21,984 nt of DNA from BS750m-G4 sp964472195 (GTDB lineage: Bacteria; Bacteroidota; Ignavibacteria; Tepidaquicellales; Tepidaquicellaceae): contig CAYYJH010000050.1 in assembly GCA_964472195.1 (NCBI GenBank), forward strand, positions 1-21,984, written 5' to 3'. Under the pieces are notes generated by a model. That model saw only the letters and a program-made list of their open reading frames with translations, made no database searches and was not told where the DNA came from. A program made the position numbers and the translations under genes. Below, one piece after another: positions 1 to 8,316 of the stretch; the stretch's first letter is position 1; every line of letters begins with the position of its first letter.

Positions 1-123
1 ATTTGATTCTACAAATCAGTTCTTTACACTGCTTGTAGGATTTTAATAAAATATATAAAGATTATATTAAGACCGTTCTTTCTATATATACAAATAATGT
101 TAACAAAAACTAACTTTATTGAC

Positions 124-3100
124 ATGAAAACATTTGTTCGTTTCATAGCAATACTCATTGTTATTGCAACAATTTTGTCTTCACATACAGTATTTCCTAA
201 ACCCGATGTAAGAATAATAAAGAATGGTAACCCGGATTTTATAATTACACCAAAGCAATACAATCCAGATGTAGTTATCATACAGCAGGTTACGTTCGAT
301 CCTAACAGAATGTCAACATACATATACAACAAGGGTATATTCAACCAGGATCTGAGGTTATCCAATACCCCTGGATTAGAATGGCCTAAAGGTTCTCATA
401 AGTTCGCATGTTTCACATCAGGATTATGTATATCAGCAATGATTAACAATCAACTACGGCAGGTCATGGCTTCCTATGCAGGAGAATATGCTGAGGGCTA
501 TATTGATGGTATTGGAGGACTTGCACTCAGGGATTCCCGTTTCAGAGTATACAAAATCCAAGAAGGTGATAATGCAAGCAATAACCTCGATTATGCACAA
601 TGGGGAGACATGGTTCCATTTGGAGCACCTTATGTTGATAAGAACGAAAATGGACAGTATGACCCGGGAATTGACATGCCTGGCATTAAAGACGCAAAGC
701 AGACGATATTCGCCTGCTTGACAGATGGTTTCCCGGAAGAGCATAGTCTCGGGGAAGGTTTTGGCGGGGGAACGCCACCAATGTTTGCAGAGGTTCACTT
801 AACAGCATGGGGTTATGATGGAGCTGTTCTCGAAGACGTGCAATTCTTTGAGTTTGTAATTATAAACAAAAACCAATATGCGTGGGATAGCACTTTCATG
901 GCAGTAGTTTCAGATCCTGACCTTGGATGGGCTTTAGATGATTATATTGGATGCGATTCCTCTCTAAATATGAGTTATTGCTACAACGCTGACAATAATG
1001 ATGATACAACACAATACATTTATGCATACGGTATAAATCCTCCGGCATTTGGAATGAGCTTATTTGTAAGTCCAATAAACTACGGTGTTTTTCCTCTGGA
1101 TATGCTTGGTGCAACTGCGTGTGTTTATTTCAGCAGTACTGGAGCAGGTGGACCTCCTTGTGAAAATGATCCAAATGGAGAACCAGTTGGGGCTTATAAT
1201 TTTCTTCAAGGAATTAAGAAAGATCGCACACCATGGTATAATCCTTTAACAGGTTTGAGAACAAAGTTTTGCTATCCAGGGGACCCTGAGAGCGGGTTAG
1301 GATGGACAGAATATAAAGGCTCAGTATTAAATTGCTGCGGTGATTCAATTTCACCAAATAATACAATCTCTGTTAATCCTGCTGGAGACAGAAGAATTGT
1401 TTTAAGCTCAGGTGCATATGATCTAAGAATCAATCCCGGAGATACACAGAAAATTGTCTTAGCTCAATTCGTGGCAAGAGGAAATAGTAACTTGAATTCT
1501 GTAACAAAGCTAAAGAGCCTAGATATAAAAGCTCAAAGGATTTTTGATTTGAACTTTGACGTTATACCTACGATAACTCCTCCATATGTTAACACAAGTT
1601 TTAAAGACAATGGAAATGGCAGAGCTAATATAGTCTTAAGCTGGGATAACAGGTCGGAAGGATACCTGTTCTGGGATACAATATTTTCAGATCGTGAAGA
1701 TTCGGGATTCTATAAGTTTGAAGGATATGAAATATATGAAATACGAAGAACGGCAACTGAAATCCCAATTCTTAATAAACCCGAGACAATTACCAACGAT
1801 ATAACCTGTCTTAGAATATTTGACATCGTAGATACGGTAGGGATTATCTTTGACACATTGTCAGGAGGTTTAGCTAATGGAGTGTTCCAGGTTGTACCTC
1901 CATACAAGAGCAGAAAGCCGCCAGGTTTTCCGAACATGGGTTTAATACGCAGCTTAGAGATGACAGGAACAAAATATCCAGCAGAGAATGGCGGTGATAC
2001 AAACTTTATATTCGGACATGAATACAGATTTGCTGTAATGGCGTATGCTTATAACTCTAATCCAATGAAAGGACAGGCTATAACCCGAAATTCATTACTC
2101 ACCTCGATTATCACTGTAAGACCTGAGGCACCTCTTGCCGGTACACAATACAACTTACAATTAAGCGATACGATATATACCAATAGAAGGGATTTGGGTG
2201 TTGTACCAATTGTAATTTCTCCAGAATTGTTAATTAATGCAAGATATAAAGTGTTATTCGGAAATCCCGATACTACTTACAATTTATTAAGGTCGACCAA
2301 TAACGGTTTTTCATACGACACATTATACAATAATCTTGCAACAGTAAGGGGTTTGTCAGAAGACTCCTCGAAAATTGTGAACGGAGTATTAATAAAAACA
2401 CAAAAAATAAAACCATATAACACAGGCGTAATTAAAGATCCTACATTACCAACTGACAGTGTACAAACAAGAATGAAGGGCTGGGAATATACTCCTGAGA
2501 CTAATAGATATTTAACTGCGAGTGATACTTTGTTCGTACCAACAAAACCATATCAAAGTCAATCGATGAATCTATCCTGGCCCGACATAAACACATTCAC
2601 GGGAAACGGCACATCCGTACCTGCATCAAGTTTAAGAAAAATAAAAATAGTATTCACAGGTTACGGCAGCGGACAGATGGCTTACAGATACTTAAGGAAC
2701 GTAGCTCCGTTTCCGGGACAGGACCCCAAACATCCATCTTTTATTCCATGGGTAATACACAGAGGGATTGGTGCACCATACCAGCAATTAAACGAAGTAC
2801 CTTTCAAAGTTTACGAGATAGACCAGGATGATGGTACGACCGGTTACAGGCAGATAAACTGCGCATTTCTTGAAAACAATGATTCGTTGTTCGGTTGGGA
2901 TGAAAAATACCTTGGGAAAGGAGAGATAAACGGCAAATGGGATCCAACAACACATATGTCCGGAGGATTTGAGATTCTTTACATATTCGAGTCAAGCTAT
3001 GATACAAACGTGACATACTATAAGAGTTCAAACTTATTTACTCAACAAAGCACATTTGACATAATGTATGTATGGGCACCGAAGGCAGATACGAGTGGTA

Positions 3101-3549
3101 CCGGAGATTTTACCATAGGGGATGAATTTACAATATATCCATACACTGTAACAGTACCGTTCATTGTTCCGGGTTATCCATTGTATTATGAATTTTCCAC
3201 ACCCAAAGCTATAATAGGCAGCACACAATTAGCATCAAGCAGGGGTGATATGGATAAGATAAGAGTCGTACCAAATCCGTATTACGGTTACAATCAGAAT
3301 CAAAGTTCGATTTCAGAAGGATTTGTTACTTTCAGGAGGCTGCCAAAGAAGTGCTCAATAAAAATATACTCGCTCAATGGGGATATGATCAGGAAGTTAG
3401 ATAAGGATAACGAAGATCCGACTTTGAAATGGGATTTGAGAAATTTGGAAAACAATCCTGTTGCGTCAGGAATGTACATAGTTTTAATAAATGCTGGGGG
3501 AATTGGGCAGAAGATAATTAAGCTGGCAGTGTTTACGCCGAAAGACTGA
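124..3549 (+). CDS. Large secreted protein with T9SS-type C-terminal sorting domain
   Basis: Probable exported surface or extracellular protein of unknown function, 1141 residues from this start. I chose the ATG at 124 because it opens directly on a signal peptide (MKTFVRF, then a hydrophobic stretch to about residue 20). An in-frame ATG at 97 would add nine polar residues. The N-terminal third has W-P-K-G at about 86-89, S-R-F-R-V-Y-K and an acidic, calcium-site-like D-K-N-E-N-G-Q-Y-D-P-G-I-D at 172-184. I associate this pattern with a family of large secreted proteins in Ignavibacteria. An Fn3-like segment begins near residue 502 (I-V-L-S-W-D-N, later F-E-G-Y-E-I-Y). The last ~98 residues begin V-V-P-N-P-Y-Y-G-Y-N and carry K-I-Y-S-L-N-G-D and A-S-G-M-Y-I-V, the usual shape of a T9SS type A (FlgD-like) sorting domain. 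No enzyme motif was seen. Export by T9SS is inferred from the C-terminus. Confidence 0.85.
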   Translation: MKTFVRFIAILIVIATILSSHTVFPKPDVRIIKNGNPDFIITPKQYNPDVVIIQQVTFDPNRMSTYIYNKGIFNQDLRLSNTPGLEWPKGSHKFACFTSGLCISAMINNQLRQVMASYAGEYAEGYIDGIGGLALRDSRFRVYKIQEGDNASNNLDYAQWGDMVPFGAPYVDKNENGQYDPGIDMPGIKDAKQTIFACLTDGFPEEHSLGEGFGGGTPPMFAEVHLTAWGYDGAVLEDVQFFEFVIINKNQYAWDSTFMAVVSDPDLGWALDDYIGCDSSLNMSYCYNADNNDDTTQYIYAYGINPPAFGMSLFVSPINYGVFPLDMLGATACVYFSSTGAGGPPCENDPNGEPVGAYNFLQGIKKDRTPWYNPLTGLRTKFCYPGDPESGLGWTEYKGSVLNCCGDSISPNNTISVNPAGDRRIVLSSGAYDLRINPGDTQKIVLAQFVARGNSNLNSVTKLKSLDIKAQRIFDLNFDVIPTITPPYVNTSFKDNGNGRANIVLSWDNRSEGYLFWDTIFSDREDSGFYKFEGYEIYEIRRTATEIPILNKPETITNDITCLRIFDIVDTVGIIFDTLSGGLANGVFQVVPPYKSRKPPGFPNMGLIRSLEMTGTKYPAENGGDTNFIFGHEYRFAVMAYAYNSNPMKGQAITRNSLLTSIITVRPEAPLAGTQYNLQLSDTIYTNRRDLGVVPIVISPELLINARYKVLFGNPDTTYNLLRSTNNGFSYDTLYNNLATVRGLSEDSSKIVNGVLIKTQKIKPYNTGVIKDPTLPTDSVQTRMKGWEYTPETNRYLTASDTLFVPTKPYQSQSMNLSWPDINTFTGNGTSVPASSLRKIKIVFTGYGSGQMAYRYLRNVAPFPGQDPKHPSFIPWVIHRGIGAPYQQLNEVPFKVYEIDQDDGTTGYRQINCAFLENNDSLFGWDEKYLGKGEINGKWDPTTHMSGGFEILYIFESSYDTNVTYYKSSNLFTQQSTFDIMYVWAPKADTSGTGDFTIGDEFTIYPYTVTVPFIVPGYPLYYEFSTPKAIIGSTQLASSRGDMDKIRVVPNPYYGYNQNQSSISEGFVTFRRLPKKCSIKIYSLNGDMIRKLDKDNEDPTLKWDLRNLENNPVASGMYIVLINAGGIGQKIIKLAVFTPKD

Positions 3550-3596
3550 TTAATAACTCAGCCTATAGGATGTGACTACTGTTCGTTTTTTGCCCT

Positions 3597-3634
3597 ATCG
3601 GTGGCGCGGTTTGAATACTTGCCACCGATTTTTA
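3597..3634 (+). terminator. Probable intrinsic terminator after the large secreted protein
   Basis: A perfect 9-bp inverted repeat (ATCGGTGGC at 3597-3605, GCCACCGAT at 3621-3629) encloses a 15-nt loop and runs directly into T-rich sequence (3629-3633). It lies 48 nt beyond the stop codon. The GC-rich stem stands out from very AT-rich flanks, which makes chance less likely. The loop is longer than ideal. Confidence 0.6.
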
Positions 3635-3761
3635 TATCCTGAGCAAATCAAATGACTTTTACAGTGTGATAAAATATTTTAAATTATAAAAAAATATTAA
3701 TACTCCAGAACAATTTTCATCATCTTAATTATAAAATTTTATAACTTAAAACTTTAATAAA

Positions 3762-5576
3762 ATGAAGAGAATAATTTTTACTATTTTCATTGTATTCATT
3801 TTTGCATCGTTCATAATAAATGTTACATACAACAGTAATACTTCATACAGTGGAAGTATTTCAGAGATTTACTCAAACAGAATATCTTTAGAAAATCTCA
3901 ATTACGTTCCTGATGTTATGAATAATATAAATATCCTCGAAGAAAACGATAATATCTCAAACTATTACACTGTGAATCTCGATTCATTCCCTGTATTCAC
4001 AGGATATCCAAAACATATCTCCGGAACCACGAGGGAAGGGGGTATATTTTGTAACATGGATGCTGATGTAGATATTGAAATTGTTTATAACATAGGGTAT
4101 ACAGTTCAGGCTTGGAATTTAGACGGTACTACCGTACCGGGTTGGCCCAAAAGTGTTAGCCCTTATCCACTGGAATGTGCACCTGCTTTTGGCGACATAG
4201 ACGGTGATGGCGAGGGGGAAATTGTAGTTACGAATCATGGAGGTGCTTCAGGCGGTTATATATATGCGTTCGAAAAGAATGGAAGCAACGTAACGGGTTT
4301 TCCAATAAACCACGGATACTCTTCAAGAACACCCGTAGTTGAAGATGTAGATAATAACGGTACTTGTGAAATAATAGTTAATAAAAGAGAAACACGAGAA
4401 GTATGGGTTTATAAAGGTAATGGGACAGCTTATCCCGGTTGGCCTAAACCTATAAACCACGTTCCTGCATCGAGTTCAGCTGTTGGGGACATAACAGGTG
4501 ACGGTATCCCAGAAATTATATCAGAATCTTATTTAGCCTTATATGCATGGAAAAATAACGGCGACTCAATCCCGGGATTCCCGTTTAACATGCCCAATAG
4601 TGATGTTAATTCATATTCCTCTCCGGTATTAGCAGATGTTGATAATGACAACATACGTGAAATTGTTTTCGGTACACACTCTTTAGGTGGAGGGGGTTAT
4701 GTTTACATACTGAAGAACAACGGAACAGTTCTACCATCATGGCCAAAATCGGTTAATTACTGGATATACGATCCACCGGCTGTAGGTTATATAGATAATG
4801 ATACAATATTAGACATTGCTGTAGGCGACCAGGTTTTAAGTCCGTCGCCTGTAGATCGGATATATGCCTGGAATAAAAACGGAACCGTCTTATCTGGTTT
4901 TCCTATAGGACCTATTAATGCTATCAATGCTCAAATTCTTCTCGGAGATATTGATAATGATAATATGACTGAACTCATCTGTGATGATAACTCTCAGTCA
5001 GCCGGACTTGGAAAATATTTAGCTTTTAATCATGATGGTACACCCGTAACAGGATGGCCTATCTCAACATCAGGGACATCATTTTTTAACACTCCATGCT
5101 TAACAGATGTAAACCGCGATGGTGTGTTGGACATAATTGGTGCTGGCTTAGAGTCCGGTCCGTCTTACGCAAACGTTTATCTATGGAATACAGGTATGAA
5201 TTACAATCCAAACAATATCACTATCCCGATGTTCCAGTACAATGAAAAACACAACGGAGTTTATGATAAACCAACTCTCGTCGGAATTAAAAATCAAACC
5301 ACAGAGTTAATTTCAGACTATAAATTATTCCAGAACTATCCGAATCCATTCAATCCGGAATCAAAAATCAAAATACAAATTTCCAGAACGAGCAATGTGA
5401 AGCTGGTAGTTTATGATATACTCGGCAAGGAATTAGAAACTTTAATAAACAAACAAATAAATCCCGGCACCTATGAAGTAAATTTTGATGGCAGTAATTA
5501 CCCGAGTGGACTCTATTTTTATCAACTTACGGTAGATGGTTACGGTGAGACAAAAAGCATGGTTCTTTTAAAATAA
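3762..5576 (+). CDS. Secreted FG-GAP/VCBS-type repeat protein with T9SS sorting domain
   Basis: Predicted extracellular beta-propeller-like protein of 604 residues. The signal peptide is MKRIIFTIFIVFIFASFIIN. About eight repeats of roughly 50 residues each carry a calcium-loop motif D-x-D-x-D/N-x-x-x-E/D, near residues 98, 145, 195, 243, 292, 344, 396 and 449. Most repeats also hold N-G-T-x-x-P-G-W/F-P about 25-35 residues later, so the array is regular. The C-terminal ~85 residues hold N-Y-P-N-P-F-N-P (525-532), V-V-Y-D-I-L-G-K-E and a final K-S-M-V-L-L-K, a textbook type A sorting domain. Proteins of this class are usually surface-anchored or released and may act in adhesion or carbohydrate binding. 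The sequence does not say which. It lies 212 nt after the previous secreted protein, beyond a hairpin, so it is probably transcribed separately. Confidence 0.88.
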   Translation: MKRIIFTIFIVFIFASFIINVTYNSNTSYSGSISEIYSNRISLENLNYVPDVMNNINILEENDNISNYYTVNLDSFPVFTGYPKHISGTTREGGIFCNMDADVDIEIVYNIGYTVQAWNLDGTTVPGWPKSVSPYPLECAPAFGDIDGDGEGEIVVTNHGGASGGYIYAFEKNGSNVTGFPINHGYSSRTPVVEDVDNNGTCEIIVNKRETREVWVYKGNGTAYPGWPKPINHVPASSSAVGDITGDGIPEIISESYLALYAWKNNGDSIPGFPFNMPNSDVNSYSSPVLADVDNDNIREIVFGTHSLGGGGYVYILKNNGTVLPSWPKSVNYWIYDPPAVGYIDNDTILDIAVGDQVLSPSPVDRIYAWNKNGTVLSGFPIGPINAINAQILLGDIDNDNMTELICDDNSQSAGLGKYLAFNHDGTPVTGWPISTSGTSFFNTPCLTDVNRDGVLDIIGAGLESGPSYANVYLWNTGMNYNPNNITIPMFQYNEKHNGVYDKPTLVGIKNQTTELISDYKLFQNYPNPFNPESKIKIQISRTSNVKLVVYDILGKELETLINKQINPGTYEVNFDGSNYPSGLYFYQLTVDGYGETKSMVLLK

Positions 5577-5602
5577 GATATTATACAAACTTATGTTTCA
5601 AA

Positions 5603-5640
5603 GCCACAAAGGTACTAACGCATCTTAGTACTTTTGTGGC
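5603..5640. terminator. Bidirectional terminator between convergent genes
   Basis: A 16-bp stem (GCCACAAAGGTACTAA at 5603-5618, TTAGTACTTTTGTGGC at 5625-5640) has one G-T wobble and a 6-nt loop. T-rich sequence follows on the plus strand (ATTTTAAA), and the minus-strand read leaves into TTTGAAAC. It sits between the FG-GAP gene (+) and the SHOCT-like gene (-), whose 3' ends face each other, so it can serve both. Confidence 0.8.
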
Positions 5641-5673
5641 ATTTTAAATCTACTTGTTTATAGATTAAGTAAT

Positions 5674-6045
5674 CTACTCAATTTTAATTTCAACATCATC
5701 GCCATCGCAGCATTTAACTTTTACAATCTCACCATCGATATCATTCTCTAAGGCATCTGTAATAATTTTCATATCAATTTCCTCACACCCTTTAACATTC
5801 ACAGGCATTTTACCAAATGCTTTAAGGCTCGATTTCACAAATTTAACTGGAAGCTTAATATTTACTTTATCACCCTTTCCCGATAAAACATTTACCTTAA
5901 ACATTTTTTCTTTACAGCATGCTTCACTTTCCTGAGTTGTCTCTGATTCTTTAACTTTAATTGCTTCGATTAATTCCGCAGCTTTGTCGGCAGATATTTT
6001 TCCATCTTCTACCATTTTTAAAATTCTCGTGATATTCTCGTTCAT
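5674..6045 (-). CDS. SHOCT-like domain protein, partner of the DUF2089 regulator
   Basis: Small cytoplasmic protein of 123 residues with no established biochemical role. Residues 4-30 form a SHOCT-like helical hairpin (I-L-K-M-V-E-D-G-K-I-S-A-D-K-A-A-E-L-I-E-A-I). The rest (about 47-123) is a beta-rich unit with K-V-N-V-L-S-G-K-G-D-K-V-N-I and a closing V-K-C-C-D-G-D-D-V-E-I-K-I. This resembles proteins usually annotated as SHOCT-like and found beside DUF2089 genes. Two vicinal cysteine pairs (C43-C44 and C112-C113) plus C87 are odd for so short a cytoplasmic protein and might bind metal or form disulfides. The ATG is 24 nt after the stop of the upstream DUF2089 gene, so the two are almost certainly co-transcribed. 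A shared terminator lies just beyond it. Confidence 0.8.
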   Translation of the reverse strand: MNENITRILKMVEDGKISADKAAELIEAIKVKESETTQESEACCKEKMFKVNVLSGKGDKVNIKLPVKFVKSSLKAFGKMPVNVKGCEEIDMKIITDALENDIDGEIVKVKCCDGDDVEIKIE

Positions 6046-6069
6046 TTTTTATAATTTATTTTTCAAAAA

Positions 6070-6432
6070 TTATTCTTTAATTCTTTTTAGAGCTTCATCA
6101 GAATCGATTTCACCTTTTTCAAGTTTTCCAATAATATCACCCATTTCTTTATTTCGTTCCTCTTCTACATTATAACCCATTGCTTTTATCACATCATCTA
6201 ATTTAGCTCTTACAGTTGGGTAAGAAACACCTAACTCTTTTTCAACTTCTTTAATGCTCCCCCGGCATTTCAAAAAAATCTCGATAAATCTTAATTGTTC
6301 TTTATTAAAAAGCTCGAATTTGGAAAATTCAAAATCACTTTCAATTATAGTCCCACAGGTTGCGCAGGTTAATTTAGAAGCTTTTAATTTTGAATTGCAA
6401 ACTGGACATTCACTGATTAATTTATATGGCAT
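6070..6432 (-). CDS. DUF2089 family zinc-ribbon/HTH transcriptional regulator
   Basis: Probable DNA-binding regulator, 120 residues. A zinc ribbon is formed by C-P-V-C (9-12) and C-A-T-C (23-26). Residues ~45-86 form a helix-turn-helix of sigma-70 region 4 type (F-I-E-I-F-L-K-C-R-G-S-I-K-E-V-E-K-E-L-G, then V-S-Y-P-T-V-R-A-K-L). This combination is the signature of DUF2089. The last 24 residues (I-I-G-K-L-E-K-G-E-I-D-S-D-E-A-L-K-R-I) repeat the helical hairpin that opens the downstream SHOCT-like protein. It is the first gene of a two-gene minus-strand operon, with a promoter match 18 nt before the ATG. Its targets are unknown. Autoregulation is plausible for such a pair but not shown by the sequence. 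Confidence 0.88.
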   Translation of the reverse strand: MPYKLISECPVCNSKLKASKLTCATCGTIIESDFEFSKFELFNKEQLRFIEIFLKCRGSIKEVEKELGVSYPTVRAKLDDVIKAMGYNVEEERNKEMGDIIGKLEKGEIDSDEALKRIKE

Positions 6433-6449
6433 AGCAATTTGTTTTTTAC

Positions 6450-6480
6450 CAAAAGTATAATCTTAGATTAATATATTCAA
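6450..6480 (-). promoter_or_regulatory. Bacteroidota-type promoter for the DUF2089/SHOCT-like operon
   Basis: On the minus strand TACTTTTG (complement of 6450-6457) matches the -7 consensus TAnnTTTG of Bacteroidota. TTG (complement of 6478-6480) stands 20 nt upstream, within the usual spacing. The start codon follows 17 nt after the -7 box, giving a very short leader. This is the only full match to this consensus I found in the window. Confidence 0.55.
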
Positions 6481-6518
6481 CATAGAAATCAATATATTTA
6501 CTGTTTAATGTATTCATG

Positions 6519-6533
6519 ATTAATATTATTAAT
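6519..6533. repeat. Short palindrome in the divergent intergenic region
   Basis: ATTAATA (6519-6525) and TATTAAT (6527-6533) form perfect 7-bp arms around one base, in the 239-nt region between the divergent DUF2089 and hflX genes. It could be an operator. The region is nearly all A and T, so chance is a fair alternative. Confidence 0.25.
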
Positions 6534-6671
6534 TACAAAATTAAATTTATTAATTGGTACGGAAGTAATTCTAAATAGTTTCAAAAATTTTAAAAATCAT
6601 TCATAATGTTAATATCCTTTATAATCAGCAAGAATTTTAATAATTTAATTTAATACATAATTAGAAAAATA

Positions 6672-7958
6672 TTGATAGAAACACAAAAGCAATCAGAAAG
6701 AACCATTCTCGTTTGTTACTCTAACAGAAACGATAATACTAACTACCATCCAAAAGAATCTTTAGAAGAACTTAAATTCCTTGCAGAAACCGCAGGTGCC
6801 AAAGTTGTAAGAACATTTTATCAACAAAATATATCTTACGAACCACGATATTTAATAGGTAAAGGAAAAGTTGAGGAAATTGCAAATTACGTTGGTGAAG
6901 ATAATATTACGCTTGTAATATTTGAAAACGAATTAGCATTTAATCAATTAAGAAATTTAGAAAATATTATAAAATGTAAGATACTCGATAAATCAAATCT
7001 TATTCTTGACATCTTTGCTACAAACGCAAGAACCGCTCAAGCTAAACTTCAGGTAGAACTCGCACAACTCGAATACTTATTACCCCGATTAACAAGACAA
7101 TGGACTCACTTATCAAAGCAGTACGGTGGAATTGGAACAAAAGGTCCCGGAGAAACACAGATCGAAACAGACAGAAGACTGGTGAAAACTCGGATATCCA
7201 CTTTGAAAGAAAAATTGAAAAAGATTGACAGGCAAATGAGAACACAATCTAATGAACGGAAAAAATTCACCCGGCTTTCGTTAATAGGTTACACTAACGC
7301 AGGTAAATCTACATTATTAAATTTATTAACAGGATCAGATGCTTATGTAGAAGACAAACTTTTCGCAACACTCGATACTTCAACAAGAACTCTAAAAATT
7401 TCAAATGGAAGTGATCATGGTCCTGCCTCAAAATATCCGAAGAAAGTATTAATATCGGATACTGTAGGATTCATCAAAAACCTTCCGCACGATCTTATAG
7501 AATCTTTCAAATCAACACTATCGGAAGTAATAGAATCGGATATCCTGCTGCACGTAATAGATATATCAAATCCAAATTTTAAAGAACAAATATCTGTTGT
7601 AAAAGATACTTTAAAAGAGATAGGAGCCGATAACAAAACAATCATTAATGTATTTAATAAAGTTGATTGTTTGGAAGATACAGAAATAATAAAAGATCTA
7701 AATGTTCATTTTAATAATTCTGTTTTCATTTCAGCTAAGAAAGGTTTAAACGGAAATTCCATAATTGAGAAAATCAAAGAATCGCTTTTAACCGAAAACA
7801 TCGAAAAGACTATTAAACTGAAATCGGATAATTATAAAGGATTGAGCGAATTATACAAATTAGCAGAGGTCAAGGAAGTAAAATATTTAAAGAGCGGAAT
7901 CAAAGTAAAAGTAAGAACAAATAAAAATAATTTCTTTAAGTTAAATAAAATTCAATAG
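6672..7958 (+). CDS. hflX: GTPase HflX (ribosome rescue/splitting factor)
   Basis: HflX binds the 50S subunit and, with GTP, splits stalled 70S ribosomes under stress. The 428 residues match the usual length. The N-terminal HflX domain runs to about 190 and includes the conserved G-G-I-G-T-K-G-P-G-E-T-Q-I-E-T-D-R-R. The G domain follows: P-loop G-Y-T-N-A-G-K-S-T (206-214), switch I region F-A-T-L-D-T, G3 D-T-V-G-F (263-267), G4 N-K-V-D (329-332) and G5 S-A-K-K-G (354-358). The start is TTG, because a stop lies 18 nt upstream in frame and no ATG occurs before residue 189; ATT at 6660 is the only comparable alternative. The korDABC-ispH cluster begins 58 nt downstream, so read-through transcription is possible. 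Confidence 0.96.
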   Translation: MIETQKQSERTILVCYSNRNDNTNYHPKESLEELKFLAETAGAKVVRTFYQQNISYEPRYLIGKGKVEEIANYVGEDNITLVIFENELAFNQLRNLENIIKCKILDKSNLILDIFATNARTAQAKLQVELAQLEYLLPRLTRQWTHLSKQYGGIGTKGPGETQIETDRRLVKTRISTLKEKLKKIDRQMRTQSNERKKFTRLSLIGYTNAGKSTLLNLLTGSDAYVEDKLFATLDTSTRTLKISNGSDHGPASKYPKKVLISDTVGFIKNLPHDLIESFKSTLSEVIESDILLHVIDISNPNFKEQISVVKDTLKEIGADNKTIINVFNKVDCLEDTEIIKDLNVHFNNSVFISAKKGLNGNSIIEKIKESLLTENIEKTIKLKSDNYKGLSELYKLAEVKEVKYLKSGIKVKVRTNKNNFFKLNKIQ

Positions 7959-8016
7959 ACGTTTATTAATAAATACCTTAACTTACACCTAAAATAAAAT
8001 GTAATAAGCACTCCTT

Positions 8017-8259
8017 ATGGCGAAGACAAAAAAAGAAGTTTCAATTTTTATTGACGAAAAATTATGCAAGGGTTGTGACATTTGTATAGAGCTATGTCCT
8101 AAAGATGTCTTTACCGTTTCAGGACAGATAAACCAACAGGGATATTATATTCCTATCCCGACTAAGATGGAGGAGTGCACAGGTTGTTTAATATGCGAAC
8201 TCATTTGTCCTGAGTTAGCAGTAATTTTGAAAACAAAGGAAGAAAAGTTTATAACATAA
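8017..8259 (+). CDS. korD: 2-oxoacid:ferredoxin oxidoreductase, delta (ferredoxin-like) subunit
   Basis: Small electron-carrying subunit of a four-subunit 2-oxoacid:ferredoxin oxidoreductase. The 80 residues hold two 4Fe-4S motifs of the C-x2-C-x2-C-x3-C-P form, at C17/C20/C23/C27 and C54/C57/C60/C64. The ~26-residue spacer between them is longer than in a minimal clostridial ferredoxin, as expected for a Kor/Por delta subunit. It carries electrons between the beta-subunit cluster and external ferredoxin. It leads the order delta-alpha-beta-gamma, the same order as oorDABC of epsilonproteobacteria. The alpha gene starts 57 nt later. A free ferredoxin is the alternative, but the context argues for the complex. 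Confidence 0.9.
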   Translation: MAKTKKEVSIFIDEKLCKGCDICIELCPKDVFTVSGQINQQGYYIPIPTKMEECTGCLICELICPELAVILKTKEEKFIT

Positions 8260-8316
8260 GGCTTTACAATTCCATTTCATTTCTAATGTTCGGATTCTAA
8301 CTATTTCACAATTGAT

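Noticed and set aside
454..1114. Open frames on both strands inside the first secreted protein gene
   Set aside because: They overlap a gene with a signal peptide and sorting domain, have no recognisable domain, and look like shadows of its codon use.
5984..6460. Plus-strand frames over the DUF2089/SHOCT-like genes
   Set aside because: They are low-complexity F/S/I-rich translations antisense to clear family members.
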